Assembly (NCBI GenBank): GCA_947568835.1
Contig: OX387604.1
Coordinates: 24,457,076 to 24,521,075 of the forward strand
Source: Protonemura montana
Taxonomy: Eukaryota > Arthropoda > Insecta > Plecoptera > Nemouridae
Direction: 5' to 3'
DNA: 64,000 nt
Shown: positions 45,973-59,700 of the stretch, one piece after another
Position numbering within the stretch: the stretch's first letter is position 1
How the letters are laid out: each line of letters starts with the position of its first letter
The notes under the pieces: generated by a model
What the model was told of the DNA's origin: nothing
The model's database searches: none
The model's input: the letters and a program-made list of their open reading frames with translations, nothing else
Position numbers and translations under genes: made by a program

Positions 45973-48900
45973 TTAGACGATTCTTGCATATCTCGGGACA
46001 AAGTCTTCTTTGATCCAGAAATCACAATTTGAATAACTGTCATAGGAGAAGGTATTTTCACCGAGAACCATCACCTTGCTATTATCGGTTTCCTTCTTGA
46101 ACTCTCCGTTGCGTATGAACTGGTAGAAGAGCTTCTGCATGGCAGCGACGTAGCGTGTCTGTTCCGGAGTGCGCTGGTCGTACGTGCCCAGAATGGCAGC
46201 GATGTCTGACCCTACGTCAGCCAGGTTGCCCATGCCCACGTCACGGGTCTGGTTCACCACGTAGAATGGCACCGGCTTCGCATCGAGGGCGGCCATCCAA
46301 AAGAGCGGACAAACGGTCCGAATGTCTGAGACCATTCTTGCGAGTCCAGCCCAAGTTTTCCCGTACCGTTTGACTGCCTCCAGTGCTTGCGTCTCGTTCA
46401 GCTGGCTTCCACTCACGTGTTTCGCGATGGCCTCCTCGTCCGGATATGTCTGCCTGAGCTTAGGCGAGGCATCAGCGTGTGCTGTCGTACCGATGACCAG
46501 CGCTACTGCAAGGCCATCATCCCTGCGCACGTCCAGTGGGTGTTTACGCAGGATGCCTCCGTCGAGGACCAACCATTCGTGGCGCTCTTGCGGGGTTTCT
46601 TTTGCGGCCGGCAGCTCTTCATGATGTCGCTGCATCTCGTTGGTCACTGCGTCCAGCAGTTCTTCCACGTCCACCTTGCGCAAACAAACAGCCGCCTGGA
46701 TCGGATTCGTTAAACCGCAGTTGAGGGAGCTCACATACTTCGAGTTGACCGCCTCAGACTCTGCCAGCGGCTTGCCAGGAAGGATCGCCGAGCCGCTTGA
46801 GACCCAAGCTCGTGCAAAGTACTTGGTAGCTTCCTTGGTCGAGGAGAGAACGGTGACGAGGGTCCCCCCGGTCCGGTGACCCAGCAGTGTCACTGACTTG
46901 GGGTCCCCGCCGAAGTTGGCGATGTTGTTGTGCACCCATTCTAATGCAGCCGTGATGTCAGACAGCGCGTAGTTACCAGACGATTGTGGACGAGACGATT
47001 TAGTCAGCACTTCTGATGCCAAGTAGCCAAGGATGCCAAAACGGAAGTTGGGTCGCACGAAGATGACGTCCTTGCTGTGGGAAATTTCGGGCGATGCAGT
47101 GAGGTCGCCGGGCGAGTCTCCGTTGAATGACTCGGCGCCGATCAGAACGACCACGGGACGAGGGTTGTCGTAGCCAAGGTGGGGCGTCGTAACTTTCAGC
47201 GTGAGGCAGTCCTCCGAGCCATCAACGCTGCCGTTGTAGTACTTTTGCCAGCATGATGACGACGAGTTGTGTGCAAGATACGTGCCGTTCCAGCAGTATT
47301 CGATCTGGTTCAGCGGTTCTGCATGGCGCCATCTGCGTTCTCCTATCGGTGGCCGAGCGTATGGGATCCCATTAAAAGTGTACACTTTCTCAGGAGGTTC
47401 TTCGCCATCGTTGTTTCGTTTCACGTCCACCACAAGTCTGAAACAACCAGTCATTGTGTTAATGGTATTTATTGAATGCTCATCTTTGCGTCAGTTTTAG
47501 CCTGTTGAATGCTGGTCAACCCTAGAGCTGAGGCATAAGCCGACCTAATTTTTAGTAGCAGTTAATTGTTTCTTGTTTCTCACCCTTGAACCAAGCCACA
47601 GGAAGTGACAACGTTGACGAATTTTCCGTCGATGATCGGAGGCTTTGGAGACATCTTTTGTTCACCCAATGTTGCAATGAGGATGATTATAATCAGGAGG
47701 ATTAAGAAGAGAAAAACTCCAGCTGTGAAATAACAAGGTTTGTCACAAATGTGTTCTTGGTCTCATACAGACATTGAGACGAGTTAATCCAAAATTCTAT
47801 CTTACCAACAATCAGCTTCCACCTCTCGATTGATTTTAATCTTGCTCTCCAGCTGGTCGGATCTTCCTCCACTGCACCTTTCTCCAAATCAGCCTTTTCC
47901 TAAGGCAGCAAATAAAGGAAATTAGTATTCGGGGATCTTTTAGATTAATTAAGTCCCTATAAAATCGACCAATTCAAGCCATGTATAGAGTGAGCATGTT
48001 ATGTTTCACTGCCATGGCACTGCCACTGCACATTGAAAGTAAAATTCAAATAATTCTCCACCACCCTAGTAAAAATGACCCTAAAATGTAACGATTAAAT
48101 TGAATTTTGTGGTGAGTATCGGACTTGCTCAGTTGAGATTGACTTGTGGTCCTAAAAGGGACCTAAGTAGTCAGCCTTGTCAGACTTTTTAGGTTCTTTT
48201 TTAGGACCACAAGTCAATCTCAACAGAGCAAGTCCGATACTCACCTCAACATTCACCCACGGCTCTGAACCACTTCACCAAACCAATTGAATTTAGTTGT
48301 TCCCGCATAGTAAGAGTTACTTGTAAGAGTTGCAAATTACTTTGGCATCGCCACTGCTGAATTGTAAGCGCACGACACATTGATATGGCCAAGAGTGCGC
48401 TTAGTAATTTGAGACCACATACCGAGTCAACCAGTGGATCGAGCTTCACGCTTTCCATCCCATCCTCGCCTGCGTCACCGTTGCTGGCCTTCTCTGCGCC
48501 GCCACCACTGTCGTCGAGTGTTTCCATTGACGCCAATCCAGCCGTACCGCCGGCCGTAGACTCCTGCAACCAACCCAGATCTGTCATTACCTCTGTACAT
48601 GCCACTGCATGGCATTCAACTGTGTCGTTTCCCTACAGTTACGTTCAAAAATCCCGCCGCTTCCAACACAAATCTCACAAACTTCTAAAAATTGATTTGC
48701 TAGCCACAACACAAATAATCAAATACATTTATATCAAAGAACATATTTTCAATACAAAATTCAAATATATTGAACAAAAACCTGAGAAGGAGAATGCAAA
48801 AAATAATTCCTCTCTTGGAAGAAGTCCTGTGGTTGCCCATGGCTAAATTGTTATGGCTGGCTGCTAAGCTGGTTAAAAGAAGTTAAGTAAAATCATAGAA

Positions 48901-51900
48901 GAAAGTTTTGGTTTGTTAGAAGTCTAGCACTTAGTGCAGTAGTAAGCTGCTCTGTTCACAGGCGCCGAGTTTGAATACAAACTACGGGCAAATCCAACTC
49001 AGATCCTGTGTCCAGAGCGGTAAGTCGAGCAGGACAACTAAACAGTAGCACGCTTTGCTCCTTACATAAGCTCTAGACCTCTTACTAACCTAATCTTTTC
49101 TGTGACCACATTCATGCCCAAAAGCGGCATAATACCCATTCCAGGCGACGGCTCTTTTGGTCTTGGAGAAATAAAAATTCTTGCAAGCATATTCAACAGA
49201 TATGCAACTGCTTAAAAAATGGAAAGTGTGCAATACTAAATGGCCATTCACTGCACTTGCTTCCATGGGATAAATAATTTGGCCTATTTCTTTGGAAAAT
49301 TTTTGCCTTCCAAAAAATTACTTGCTTTAAATATGGTGTAAGTTTGCCTACTAAAATAGTGCCAAGTCAATTATTAACAATAACCTACTGCTGTAAAATT
49401 AGCGGAAAATAAAAGTAAATACTGTAACGAAGGAAAAGCGGCAATAGAAAGATTGATAAAAGATAAATAAAGTACCTTGGACTTGAGCTTGCGTGGAAAG
49501 ACTGAGACAAGTGGCAAGCGGATTGCATCGAGTATGCGCTTGCTGCCAGAGCTTTTAGTCTCTTTTTTGGCCTCCAGCTCCTTCTCCTTTTCAACATCGG
49601 TCACTTCTGCATTCTCTTCAGTAGGCACAGGCGCGTCGACAGCACTTTCCTGAGCAGCCTGTCATTGCAATGATGATTACTTGATTAAACGGTTGATTTA
49701 AGGAAGATAACATATCTATAATTGTAACTGTGTGTAATTGTGGTAGGTTGAAATATTTTTCAATGCTAATTGCAATAAATGCAACAACATGAGGGAAACC
49801 AAGAAAGTATTCTATTCTGATGGCAATGCCTGACTTTTCCCATAAAACTGATAGTGAATCTCTCAACTCTTATGGAGCTGCATAGTCAATTATAATTATT
49901 AGTACTTATTATCTCTAAATATGTGATCAAGGCGAATGGTTAACAAAACTCGTAGCTTCCGAGGCGTTTCATCATTCTCACGGTAAGTTACTTAACTTTA
50001 TTCTACCTTCCTCTTCCCCATACCCCTTTCTCTTCCTCATCCAGCCAAAATACTGATGATACCAACAACCGACTTTTTTTGCCACATCATACTTAAAAAA
50101 CTAATAGGAATAGGTTACTCACTTTTGGTTTTTTTGCAAAAGGGTTAGTGATTTTAAGGGATGGCAGAGATGGTAACGAAGGCAATTTTCTTCCCGATGA
50201 TTCCTTCTTTTTCTCTGCTTCTGGAGCTGCTGTAGGGTCCTCTGCCCCCTCCACTACGGTGCTAATGCACGTTGGCTCGGCTAGCAGGTCAGTCTCCTCT
50301 TCCACATCTCCCGTCTCGACATCCTGCAAGTAATATCATCACCAACTCATCATTGACCATTCATCATCACTAATCAGATTAAGTTGGAACTGCAAATTGC
50401 ACATTATCACAAAGTCAAAAACTAGGAGCCTACAAGAAAATATAATCCTACACTGCAAATAAGTGAATGGATCAAAATAAAAGGTTCAGGGTGGGATTTC
50501 ACCTTCGCATTGATTCTTCGTTTAAAGAAGAATGCACTGAAGATCCTATGCCAGGACAGCTTGCACGACACACTGGAGGTTCTTAATCGTGTTTTTAATT
50601 AAAAGGCACCCCTAAATAGGGGTGAAAAACAATGATGCCCTGGGTTGATTTTTCTAAACTTTTGGGACAATGTTCATGTTGAAGATCTGCAAAATTCAGC
50701 TTGTTTCTATTTTTGTCTAGGCTAGGACTAAAAAATAGCTAATTCTCCCGGATTAATAGAATTGTTTCTATCTTGGCAGGTTGGTGACGGTTTGGATGGA
50801 GACCACTAGACTTATCCTGCAAATAGGGTCGCAGTAATGCCAAGCAGAAAATGCGGCTTTGGATGCAAGGCTTTGTGACCTTTTCAAATGGGCTCACACA
50901 TTAACTAGAAAAAGCATTTTATTATACATGTTTTGGTCAATCAATGGCAGAGCTCCTATATTCTAATTCTAAACAAACCCAAAGCAAAAAAAGGTCTTTA
51001 ATATGTCGCGTGTTTATTATTTGTATTAACCTCAAGATCAAAGTGTAACAACAACCTATTTCACCTCGACTTGGTTCCTTGGCTTATGCAATTGTCATCT
51101 TTGGTAGTTACGTTTGTTCCAAATACCCTAAATGAGACCTTAGCAACGATTTGCACAACTTTAACCATCTTACAGACACAAGATTTAGTTTCTGAGCTTA
51201 GTGCACTGTTTCACTATTGCTGTGAGTAATTCAAATGTGCAGCTGCAGGAGATCATAGCTAGCAAGTTGCCGAGTGAATTGTACTTGTAGTGAATTGTAA
51301 TTTGCAATTCTGTAATCAGGCAAGGCAAGATTATTTTCTATGCCCCAAGCCTTGAATGTAAACACCATAAAGAAGAGTTTGGTAGAACCGATAATTGCCA
51401 CACAAAATTATTTATCAGTGTTCCTAAAAAAAATATCAAATCCAAACAAATCAATTACATTAGAAAAATTGTGAAATATATTTCTTTTTGGTTTTGTGGG
51501 TTAACAAACGACCTGTTTGTAGCTCAGAGATAATTTAGATGTGCAGACTTCAAAATTGTTATTAAAATTGTATCAAGAAATGTATCGCCATTAAACTTTG
51601 CGGCGTAAACGACTCCAGCTATTAAGACCAAAAAAGCTCATAATCTTTAGTTTACCTTGTTTGCCTTTTCCTTGGAACGACTACGAAGGAATCCTGGCAT
51701 CTTGATACCGCCAATGGGAATCTTTTTCCGGATGCCCTGTTTTTCCTTTTCTTTCACAGTCTCCTCCAAGACTTTCTTCATTTTCTCTACTTCACCCTCA
51801 GGTTTTTTCTCCGCAATAATTTCTTCCTTCGATTCTTTTTCTTTCTCATTCTCTTCTCCCTTCTGACTCTTGTTCTCTTCATTTAACATTTTCTCTCGTT

Positions 51901-51970
51901 CTTCAACATCAATTTCTTTCTTGTCTTCACTCTTCTTCTCCTCTAACTCGTGCGATTCGACGGAAGTCAT
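45973..51970 (-). CDS. Nrt: Neurotactin, type II membrane protein with inactive esterase domain
   Basis: Seven coding exons on the minus strand: 51970-51656, 50323-50123, 49658-49476, 48563-48423, 47899-47806, 47722-47584, 47437-45973. They total 2538 nt, 845 residues, about the length of the Drosophila protein. The N-terminal part is cytoplasmic, Lys/Glu-rich and carries the conserved short blocks KKIPIGGIKMPGF, ILDAIRLPL and AGLASMETLDDS. One membrane segment follows (AGVFLFLILLIIIILIATLG). The last exon is a cholinesterase-like domain beginning FNGIPYARPPIGE, with EDCLTLKV, FVRPNFRFGILGYL and NYALSDITAALEWVHNNI, ending VPRYARIV. The nucleophile elbow GxSxG is replaced by GHRTGG, so the domain should have no esterase activity. 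Neurotactin is an adhesion protein that binds amalgam during axon guidance. The acceptor at 51977 shows that at least one noncoding 5' exon lies upstream. Confidence 0.96.
48107..48250. repeat. Compact hairpin element (~58-bp arms) in an Nrt intron
   Basis: The arms 48107-48165 and 48191-48250 are almost perfect reverse complements (GTGAGTATCGGACTTGCTC against GAGCAAGTCCGATACTCAC); the loop is about 25 bases. Both outer ends contain GGTGAGTAT, a perfect splice-donor consensus, on the plus strand at 48111 and on the minus strand ending at 48245. It lies within the intron between exons 48563-48423 and 47899-47806. Confidence 0.92.
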
Positions 51971-51976
51971 CCCGAA

Positions 51977-54900
51977 GCTGAAACCAAACAATATATTAAG
52001 AAAATATTGCACCAAACCTAAACTAAACCAAACATCAATGTCTATTTACTTTGGTCCTCTATGCTTCGATGTTGTTAAAAAAACAGTTGTTTTTTCTATA
52101 ATGTTTAAGCCACAGAGAAGCTATTATTGCTATTATTATTATTACTATCATTATTACATTATAGAACAATTTATTATTCATCATATCATGCAGATATGAT
52201 GTACCTGTCTGCAGCAATTAATACAAATACAAGCAGGGGATTACATTTATGTTGTTGTGTATGATGATGAAAAGGTGATCATATGATTATGACCACATAT
52301 TGGCCAGAGCTAGTTATTCTGGGCGTCTTAGGTAAAAAAATTCCAAAATCCTGACAGCTTTCGACTTTTTGATATTTAAGAAAAGAAGAGGGGGGGGGGG
52401 GGGGGGGGGGGGGAGGATTTCGAAATTTCACACACATTAGAATTAGTATTGTTATTGTTAAGATTGCTGCATTTATTTTGGGTCGCCGACACAACTTTTG
52501 TGACATTCCCAGGACTTAATTTAACACTCTTCCGCTTTTCCTTTGGAACACATTTCCTATAAAACTTTGGGTGTCGGCAATAGCTCCTGAAAGAGTCATT
52601 GGTTGCCTTTGATACTTGAGTGCACATGTATTAGTTTTCACATCCCTGTTCTTTCTAACAAATCCTTGTCATATTTTCTATTGTGCTTACTCAAGTAACA
52701 TTCGAAATGAGTCAAACTATATTGATGCTTATAAGTTAAGTCTTCAAAACGTTTTAGTAAAGCCAAATCAAGAGCATCTTTTTAGGTCAGGTTTTTGAGC
52801 TCGTTTGTGCCATTATTTATGTGGCACTTAATACCTCCAAGCTTAAAATGGGTAAATATTATAAATCGAAAAATCGGATGGGGGTTTATTTCGCCAAATT
52901 GCCTCCCCCCCCCCCCCCCCCCCTCTCACTATTCCAGCCCTGCACCCAAATATTTACAAAAAAAATACTAAGAAATAAACAACTATAATCTTGCGGCAGT
53001 GGATTTCCATATACATACCGATTGGTGGCGATTTAAAAAACGTAAAATCCCATGAGCATTAACCTTTTTGTAACATAGTACCTACCACAGCACTGATAAA
53101 AAAACTCGAACTCATGATGGTAATTCAAAAAAAGTCTTTCATAGAAAAAGCCTGGCCAAGATATGCTTCTTGTAACACAGAGCCAGGACTAGTCAGGACT
53201 ATATCACAAACACTTGTGGCCATCTATCTACTTGAATAATACAAAGAAAAAAAATGTGCTCTATATATATACACAAGCATAGAAGCTCCTGCTGTGGTTG
53301 AAGTGTCTTTTGTAATTTATGGATGGAAGACCTAACACTAAAGAAACTCACGAGGAAAACCAACGCTCGTCTAAGATGCTAAGATCCACAGGTCATCTGT
53401 TGATTCTTTAAAAATACGATTGGCGAAAACAAATTAAGGTCACGACCCGAGAAATTCTGAGCTGCATGTCAATCTGGATTATTATATAACAGTTGACCAG
53501 CACCAATCAGAAAGAGAGTTCTTGAAGTCTACAAATCTACTAGACATATTATAGTGGAGCTGTCCGACGTAGCAGCCAATGTGACATTTGTTAGGGAAGG
53601 TCTCGACGCGCCATAAATATTGTATTGTTTGCTACCCGTGGGCCCACCCCTATTTGACAGTTTGAATGAACTGGCTCGACCACCGGCAGCTGATGCCAGT
53701 AAATAGCACCAGTATTCCAGACTTGATAAGAGTTTGGATTCGTTATTACCCAACCAGATAATAATTCAGTTATGTCAAATTGCGCATGGATGAACTCCTT
53801 GAAGTACGCTACCTACGCACCCATTCGTTTTTTCCGTCGCTCGTTGGTTGGAGTTGAATAATTCCATTTTTACTGTGATAATAAATACAGCACACCTAAT
53901 TTAAAACGCGAAAGCCGAAGTATAGGTAAGAAAAAAACCGACAAGACCCACATGAAACGCAATAGATAAAGATTACCAACTTCACTATCATGTACTATCA
54001 TTTGAAACCCTCCTTACAAAAAGGCTATTTTCTGGTAAGATTAAAATATGTTTGTGATAAACTCTTCGATGCCTAGTTTCAACGTTCCTTCAGAATATAA
54101 ACCTTTCGCGTCTACGATCGTGTGGTCACAAATTTTTTTTTTTTTTTTTTTGGAAATGCCTGGGTTAGTAGACCAAGACCGAGGTATAGTCGGCTCTTTT
54201 ATTTGGAAAACTGGCTTATTTGTACTTAAAGATAACTGGTATTGGTTGAGTTTTGGAAATGAGGCTGCAGCTTATTTTCACACCAAAATATACACAGATG
54301 CAACAGAAGGGGCATAATAAGCTAGCAATGCATAAAACTAAGATTAACTGTCATAATTCGAAGTTCTAAATACTATTCATGTAGCCAATAAACAGACATT
54401 ATTTAATAACTACACAGTAGCCGATAGAAAATTGAATTTACCTATTCTAGACGGTACAACTTAATTAGGATACTATGTAGTTCTAGATAATTAGATAGTG
54501 TGCGTGAAGTACCCAAAATATTAAACACGACCTTTTGACAATTCTACCAGATGCAATAATTTAAAACCCATTTGAAATGTTTGTCTGTAAATGCATAAAC
54601 TCGCTCTATTCTTAGAGTGCGTCATGCGCTAGGGGAACGCTAACCCGTCCACCGGAGTGCCATCATACCTGGACCAAGACCATGAAACACCATAGAAAGG
54701 ATGCCAGTGCTTTCGTAACAACAGACCATGAAACTTGAAAGGGGAATGAGAGACGTTTTGAAACCGTCACAGGTTTTTGTTCTCATCATCATTGAAATCA
54801 ACTAATGTCCCCAATCTAGCTTAAACTATCACAAAACGTGAGAATGCCCGCATGCGTAAGCTAGTAGTTAGTATTAAAACTTTTCTTTCGCCCTACAATA

Positions 54901-56400
54901 TCGTTTTTTTAGGTCGTGATTAAATGCAAGTAAAAAAATATTTCAGACGGTCTTTGATTGGTTATTCTCAGGCTATTGTTTGGGTGTTGCTGTGGGTGCG
55001 GTTGGACCCGAATAGCCGGCGTTGCTTGCTGCCGGGGCTGAAGCGTTGTCCTATTCTATCCGATCGGAATCGGGAATAAGTAGGCACAGGTCGCCCCGTC
55101 CTGTCGCGCCCTGCTTAGAGCCGGTAGCGAGCGGGAGCGACAGGCAGACGCAACGGCTAAACCCATGAGCATCCCCTACGCAATGGTTCCGACGATGGAG
55201 TGGAGCGGTGCGAGGGGTGTTATTGATTCGCGTCCCTGTCCCCGCCTAGACGGACGCCGGTAGGAAGCTTTACATGCTGTGCCTGCTTCTGCAAGCTTAC
55301 AATTTTCTGCTATTTCTTCATGCTTATTTCGCCCAGACATCAATCCAATTGAACTGATGGTTTCGCAAGGCAATATGGCATTTTATGTCAGACAGCGAGT
55401 TCTAGTATAATACAAACCCATTACCATAATGATAAAATCAACAACGTGAAATATTGCCCTCGCATACACACATAATGTCAAAATCCACGCGATCCTTACG
55501 AGTCACGCGAGGTAAATTTCAAAGATTTGTTGTACAACTTGTCACCAACCTTTCGATGTGCGCCTTACTTCAGACGAAAATGTATCAACACTTGTAGTTG
55601 TATCAACAAGTTTTGCTCACGCCGCAACTTGCAATCAATATTCAATTCACAAAACACTCGGAAACAATTTTGAAACAAAATCCCAATACCAAATTTGAAC
55701 ACTCACGTGATGACAATAAACCAGCTAGGCTAGCTTTAGGCACTTTTACTGTAATTATGGCATCTAAACTTTTATTCGCGCACACATCTAAATCAGTTGT
55801 ATCCTGGCTTGTACGCTGTACTGTAAAACCAAGACTGACTACCCACCTACTCGTCCTAATCCCTACCCTGGCTGGCAGCAAGGACAATCGCCTGCAGGTA
55901 ACCAAACCGAGTGAACCTTCAGGTCTACGCGCACAAAATTCTCCGGCTTCACTCGCCCTTCCTCGGTAGGTATACCGAAGTTTGAACTGAATAACCAGAA
56001 CGTTGCTCTCCTCTTTGTTATACCTTCGTCCTGCCTCGTATGTCTGCAGCTATCCTTGTTGAGTTCACTCGTACGAACAAGCGACGCAGTCTCTACCAAC
56101 CGACACGCAAGTAACGCCGAACGCAGGCAACCACTGAAAGGACAGAATGAACCGAACCGCCATCTGCCTCTGTTGGCAACAACTCCAACTCCTTGCAAAG
56201 CGAGCGTTGGTACGCTCCGGTCCGGCACCTACTCCACCCATAGCCCCCCCCCCCCGAACACCCCACTCCACCCCAACGCACAACCTCAACCCCCTAACAC
56301 TATTATGTAGCTGATACGTGACGCTCACACATGAAAAAGCGTCTCAACTGTCGAACTTGGAACACATGAAAGAATAGAGCCAATTTTTTTTGCAGCTATT
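51977..56400 (-). promoter_or_regulatory. Nrt: Nrt 5' region: noncoding exon(s) and promoter expected here
   Basis: The start-codon exon has a good acceptor (GGTTTCAG, ending at 51978), seven bases before the ATG, so transcription begins further upstream. The next gene ends at 56748. The part from about 55000 to 56300 is richer in G+C and CpG than the rest and is the best candidate promoter. Long G and C tracts lie at 52390-52413, 52905-52923 and 56244-56255. Open frames in this interval are short and overlapping; none carries a recognised domain. Confidence 0.35.
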
Positions 56401-56747
56401 TGTTTTTATTCATAGAGTGAAAATAATGTGGCTAATGCTAGTTTTTATTTTACTCAAAGAAGCGATAAATACGAGCAGGTAACGATGTACAATGGAAATT
56501 ACCACAAAACACAAACCCACAATTTGTATCTATTATATTAGTAATCAAACGAGTGAAGTATATTTTGTTCCGGAATGGTATGTGAAGCCAAGCGTGTACT
56601 TGATATCGTACCCCTTCGAGTTCGATTTATGGTTTTACCTAACCATGGCCTTCAGATAAGCCAAATATACGTAATTACAATACACGAGAATGTATATATA
56701 TATTATTATTTTCTGTGGGCCTAAAAACGAAACATGTGGAATGTGAA

Positions 56748-59700
56748 TCATTTAGTATGAACACTATTTGAGGAAGCGTTTTTTGCAACTGCTCCAGCTG
56801 TTTTATCACTTACTACTTTTAATGAGGGGCTCGGGTAACACAAATGAGGAGTGCAAGAATTAGCCGGTGTTGACTGCGCTTTAATAGCGATGGTGGTGAC
56901 TCCTTTAGAAGTGACTATTTCTTGTCGCGATGCAACCTCACAACTGACAGTGCTCCTGCTTTCCTACAAATAAGCAAAAATGTAATTTAATTAGCAAAAT
57001 ACATGATTGTGATCTCCTGTAATGCGAGAAATAGCTGACCATTGGTCGTTAATAATCTGATTATTATACCACTGACTACTGGTCCTGTAATCTAGTTAGT
57101 ACATACAATTAGCATTAGCAATACCCACGTACATTATCTTCGGCTTGCTGGTGGAGGTTCGATCTTGACAATGTTTGAGCCAGTTCGGAGTGTAATTGGC
57201 GCCCGTCTTTCTGGTTTCCATCATCCGCTCTTGGACATGTCAGGAATTGGAACTTGGATGGCGGTCTTATGTCGGAATTGGACCGAGGATACTCGCAAAA
57301 TGTGACTGCGACGCCTGGGTTAGGCTTTCGGGCCGCATTCACCATGCCGAAATAGGTGGCTGGGGGCTTAGGTTTCGGCGAAGATGGATTATTCAGAGCG
57401 AAAGATTCTATAGATATCATTTCTACGCGATCATAATCGACAGCAGGTGATTTACGACTTTCATTTGAGTCGCAAATAGTAACATTCTTGGTTGCCGTAG
57501 GCATTACTTTCTTCTTGATTGGAACAATTGGGGTGATTTTGGTCTGAATAGCAGGAGAGCGTGCCGGATTCGTGACATTGTTCGAAGTATCCGACGCTGA
57601 AGAAACGCTATGAGAATCGTAGTCCGGTGAAGGGCAAAGTGGCGGTCCGGCATTCTCCACACGGTCCTCGCCGCGGTCCGCTGGCATCTGAAAGATTCAA
57701 GCGAGAGACATGTACCATGACGTAGCTATAGGTACACCTTGGATCTTACGCATCGCTCCGAGGCACAACGGCCATCGCTTCGGACAACGCCGCACTGGCC
57801 ATTGGAGACTTGAGACCAACTTACGGGAGGAGGTGGTGGGGGCGGAGGGGCGCTCTTCTTATGATTCACTGTCTTCTTCTCAGCCTTCACGACCTTGACT
57901 TCTCTCGGAGGTGGAGAGCTCCTAGCTTGTACTTGCTCTTCATCTTGCAACGCGTCAGAGTTTTCGCGTGCAGTATCTGAAGACTGGAACATTTTTCTGT
58001 GAGCTGATTTAAATTCGTTCATCAGCTGCACGTGTTGCTGCATCTTTTCCTTGTCGTTGTTTCTGGTAACAGGTGAATGTTTACGCAACGCCTTTGGTTG
58101 CTTCAGTTCCCTGCATATAAGCGCGTTGTCAAAGCGCGGTGGCGAAGGTTCGACGGCGTTCTTTAGGATCTTCTAAAAACAAACGGAAACGCATGAGAAA
58201 AGTAACGTCATGAGATCGTTTTCAAAACAGAATTTTGCCCCCAGTTTTTTAATACCCCCTCCCCCCTCCTCTGCCTAATCCGTCGCTAAGAGTGTGTCAA
58301 GAACGTTGCTCTGTTTCTGAGCTGACAATTCCAAGAAAAAGTGATGCCTCAATCCCCTATCCCAACTTTCTAAATTCAAGAAAAGTGCACCACGAGCAAT
58401 AACTTCGATAATGTACACATTTTCTAACCCTCTCCAGCCAGCCAGGAGCCACTCGCATCGGATCTTACCTGTTGCAAATGGTCGTCTTCGACATTGCTGC
58501 AATGGACATCCACTACCACTTGAGTCTCCGCCTGGTCACGAAGCTCAGACTCCTCTCTCTCAGACGTCCTTTTCTTGGCAGGATGTAGTTGCTTCAATCT
58601 GGAGCACCCGGAGAAAACACAGAAGCAATTCTTATTTGTAATGTCAATTAGTAACCAGCATATTATGTCAAACAAAACGAAGATAATAATACACTGCAAA
58701 TTTGCCGGATGTATTGAAGTTAATTCAGCGCATAAAATGACGGTTAAAACCGAGCTTCTAAAACGGTCGTGCACGTGTGAAAACTGCTTAAAACAAAACA
58801 CTCTGTTTTCGGAAATTCCTGTTTTGAGGCCCCCTTGGAATGTCACTCGTTATTTTGTACCCGATGCATAATTATACACGGGCATTCGCTTTAATTGGTT
58901 CATCGTGTTACATACCTGTCTTCCGCGGCGTTGTCACATAAACCTGACTCTTCTCGCACGATTGACAATCTTTTTGTGTCACCCCAATTGGGGCTCAAAT
59001 CACCATTCACAGAGCTACTCGCTGAACTGTTGTAACCAGAAGATTCGCCGGGAAATAAGTCAAATCCAGCCCCTTCTCTAATGATCAAGTCAAGATGGTT
59101 TGCTGATCTCAGGATCTCGACTGCCTGGAACAAAGTAAACGATATCGGTCCAGAGCAATTGGTAATTAGTATCAATGAGTCACGAAGCAATTAGTCGGTG
59201 TTTAAGTGGCAAAGAAATGTCCTGAAACGAATATTGACATTAGATTCGTGCACTCTAATGTTATCTAGCGTGACTAATTCGAAATGGACGTTTTATTTAT
59301 TCGTTATCAGACAGGTACAGGTAGGTACACGAATGGAAATGGTAACGCTTGGCATTAGTGAATAATCAAAATATTACAAGAAAATGCACGATTTTGCATT
59401 TTTTCTTGATTGATTGATTTGTGGTGTTTAATGACGTACAGTTCTGACATCTGGCCAGGCGGCACTGGTCTTATGGCGTCGGTAAATGAGTGGATGAGGA
59501 AGAGGATGATGATGAACCAAACCTAGCCTAGAAGGGAGGAGGGGAAACCTGGTGCCGGCACACGTAGCCTGCTCCTGTCGAAGAGCACATAGGGGACCAC
59601 CGGTTTAACGTCCTTTTCGAAGGACGGTACAATTCGAACAGTAGGATTCCTCCACAAATCCATGCTGTCGAGAGGTTGACAAGCAAGGCGAGTGAAGTTG

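Noticed and set aside
46155..46879. Several plus-strand open frames of 60-108 codons
   Set aside because: They are antisense shadows of the GC-rich Nrt ectodomain exon.
54048..54317. 89-codon frame resembling part of a PH domain (FVLKDNWYW)
   Set aside because: The similarity is a few residues, the frame spans an 18-base T tract, and no flanking exon was found.
55598..56328. Cluster of 80-120-codon frames on both strands
   Set aside because: They result from GC-rich composition; overlapping frames on both strands and no domain. Kept only as a promoter candidate for Nrt.
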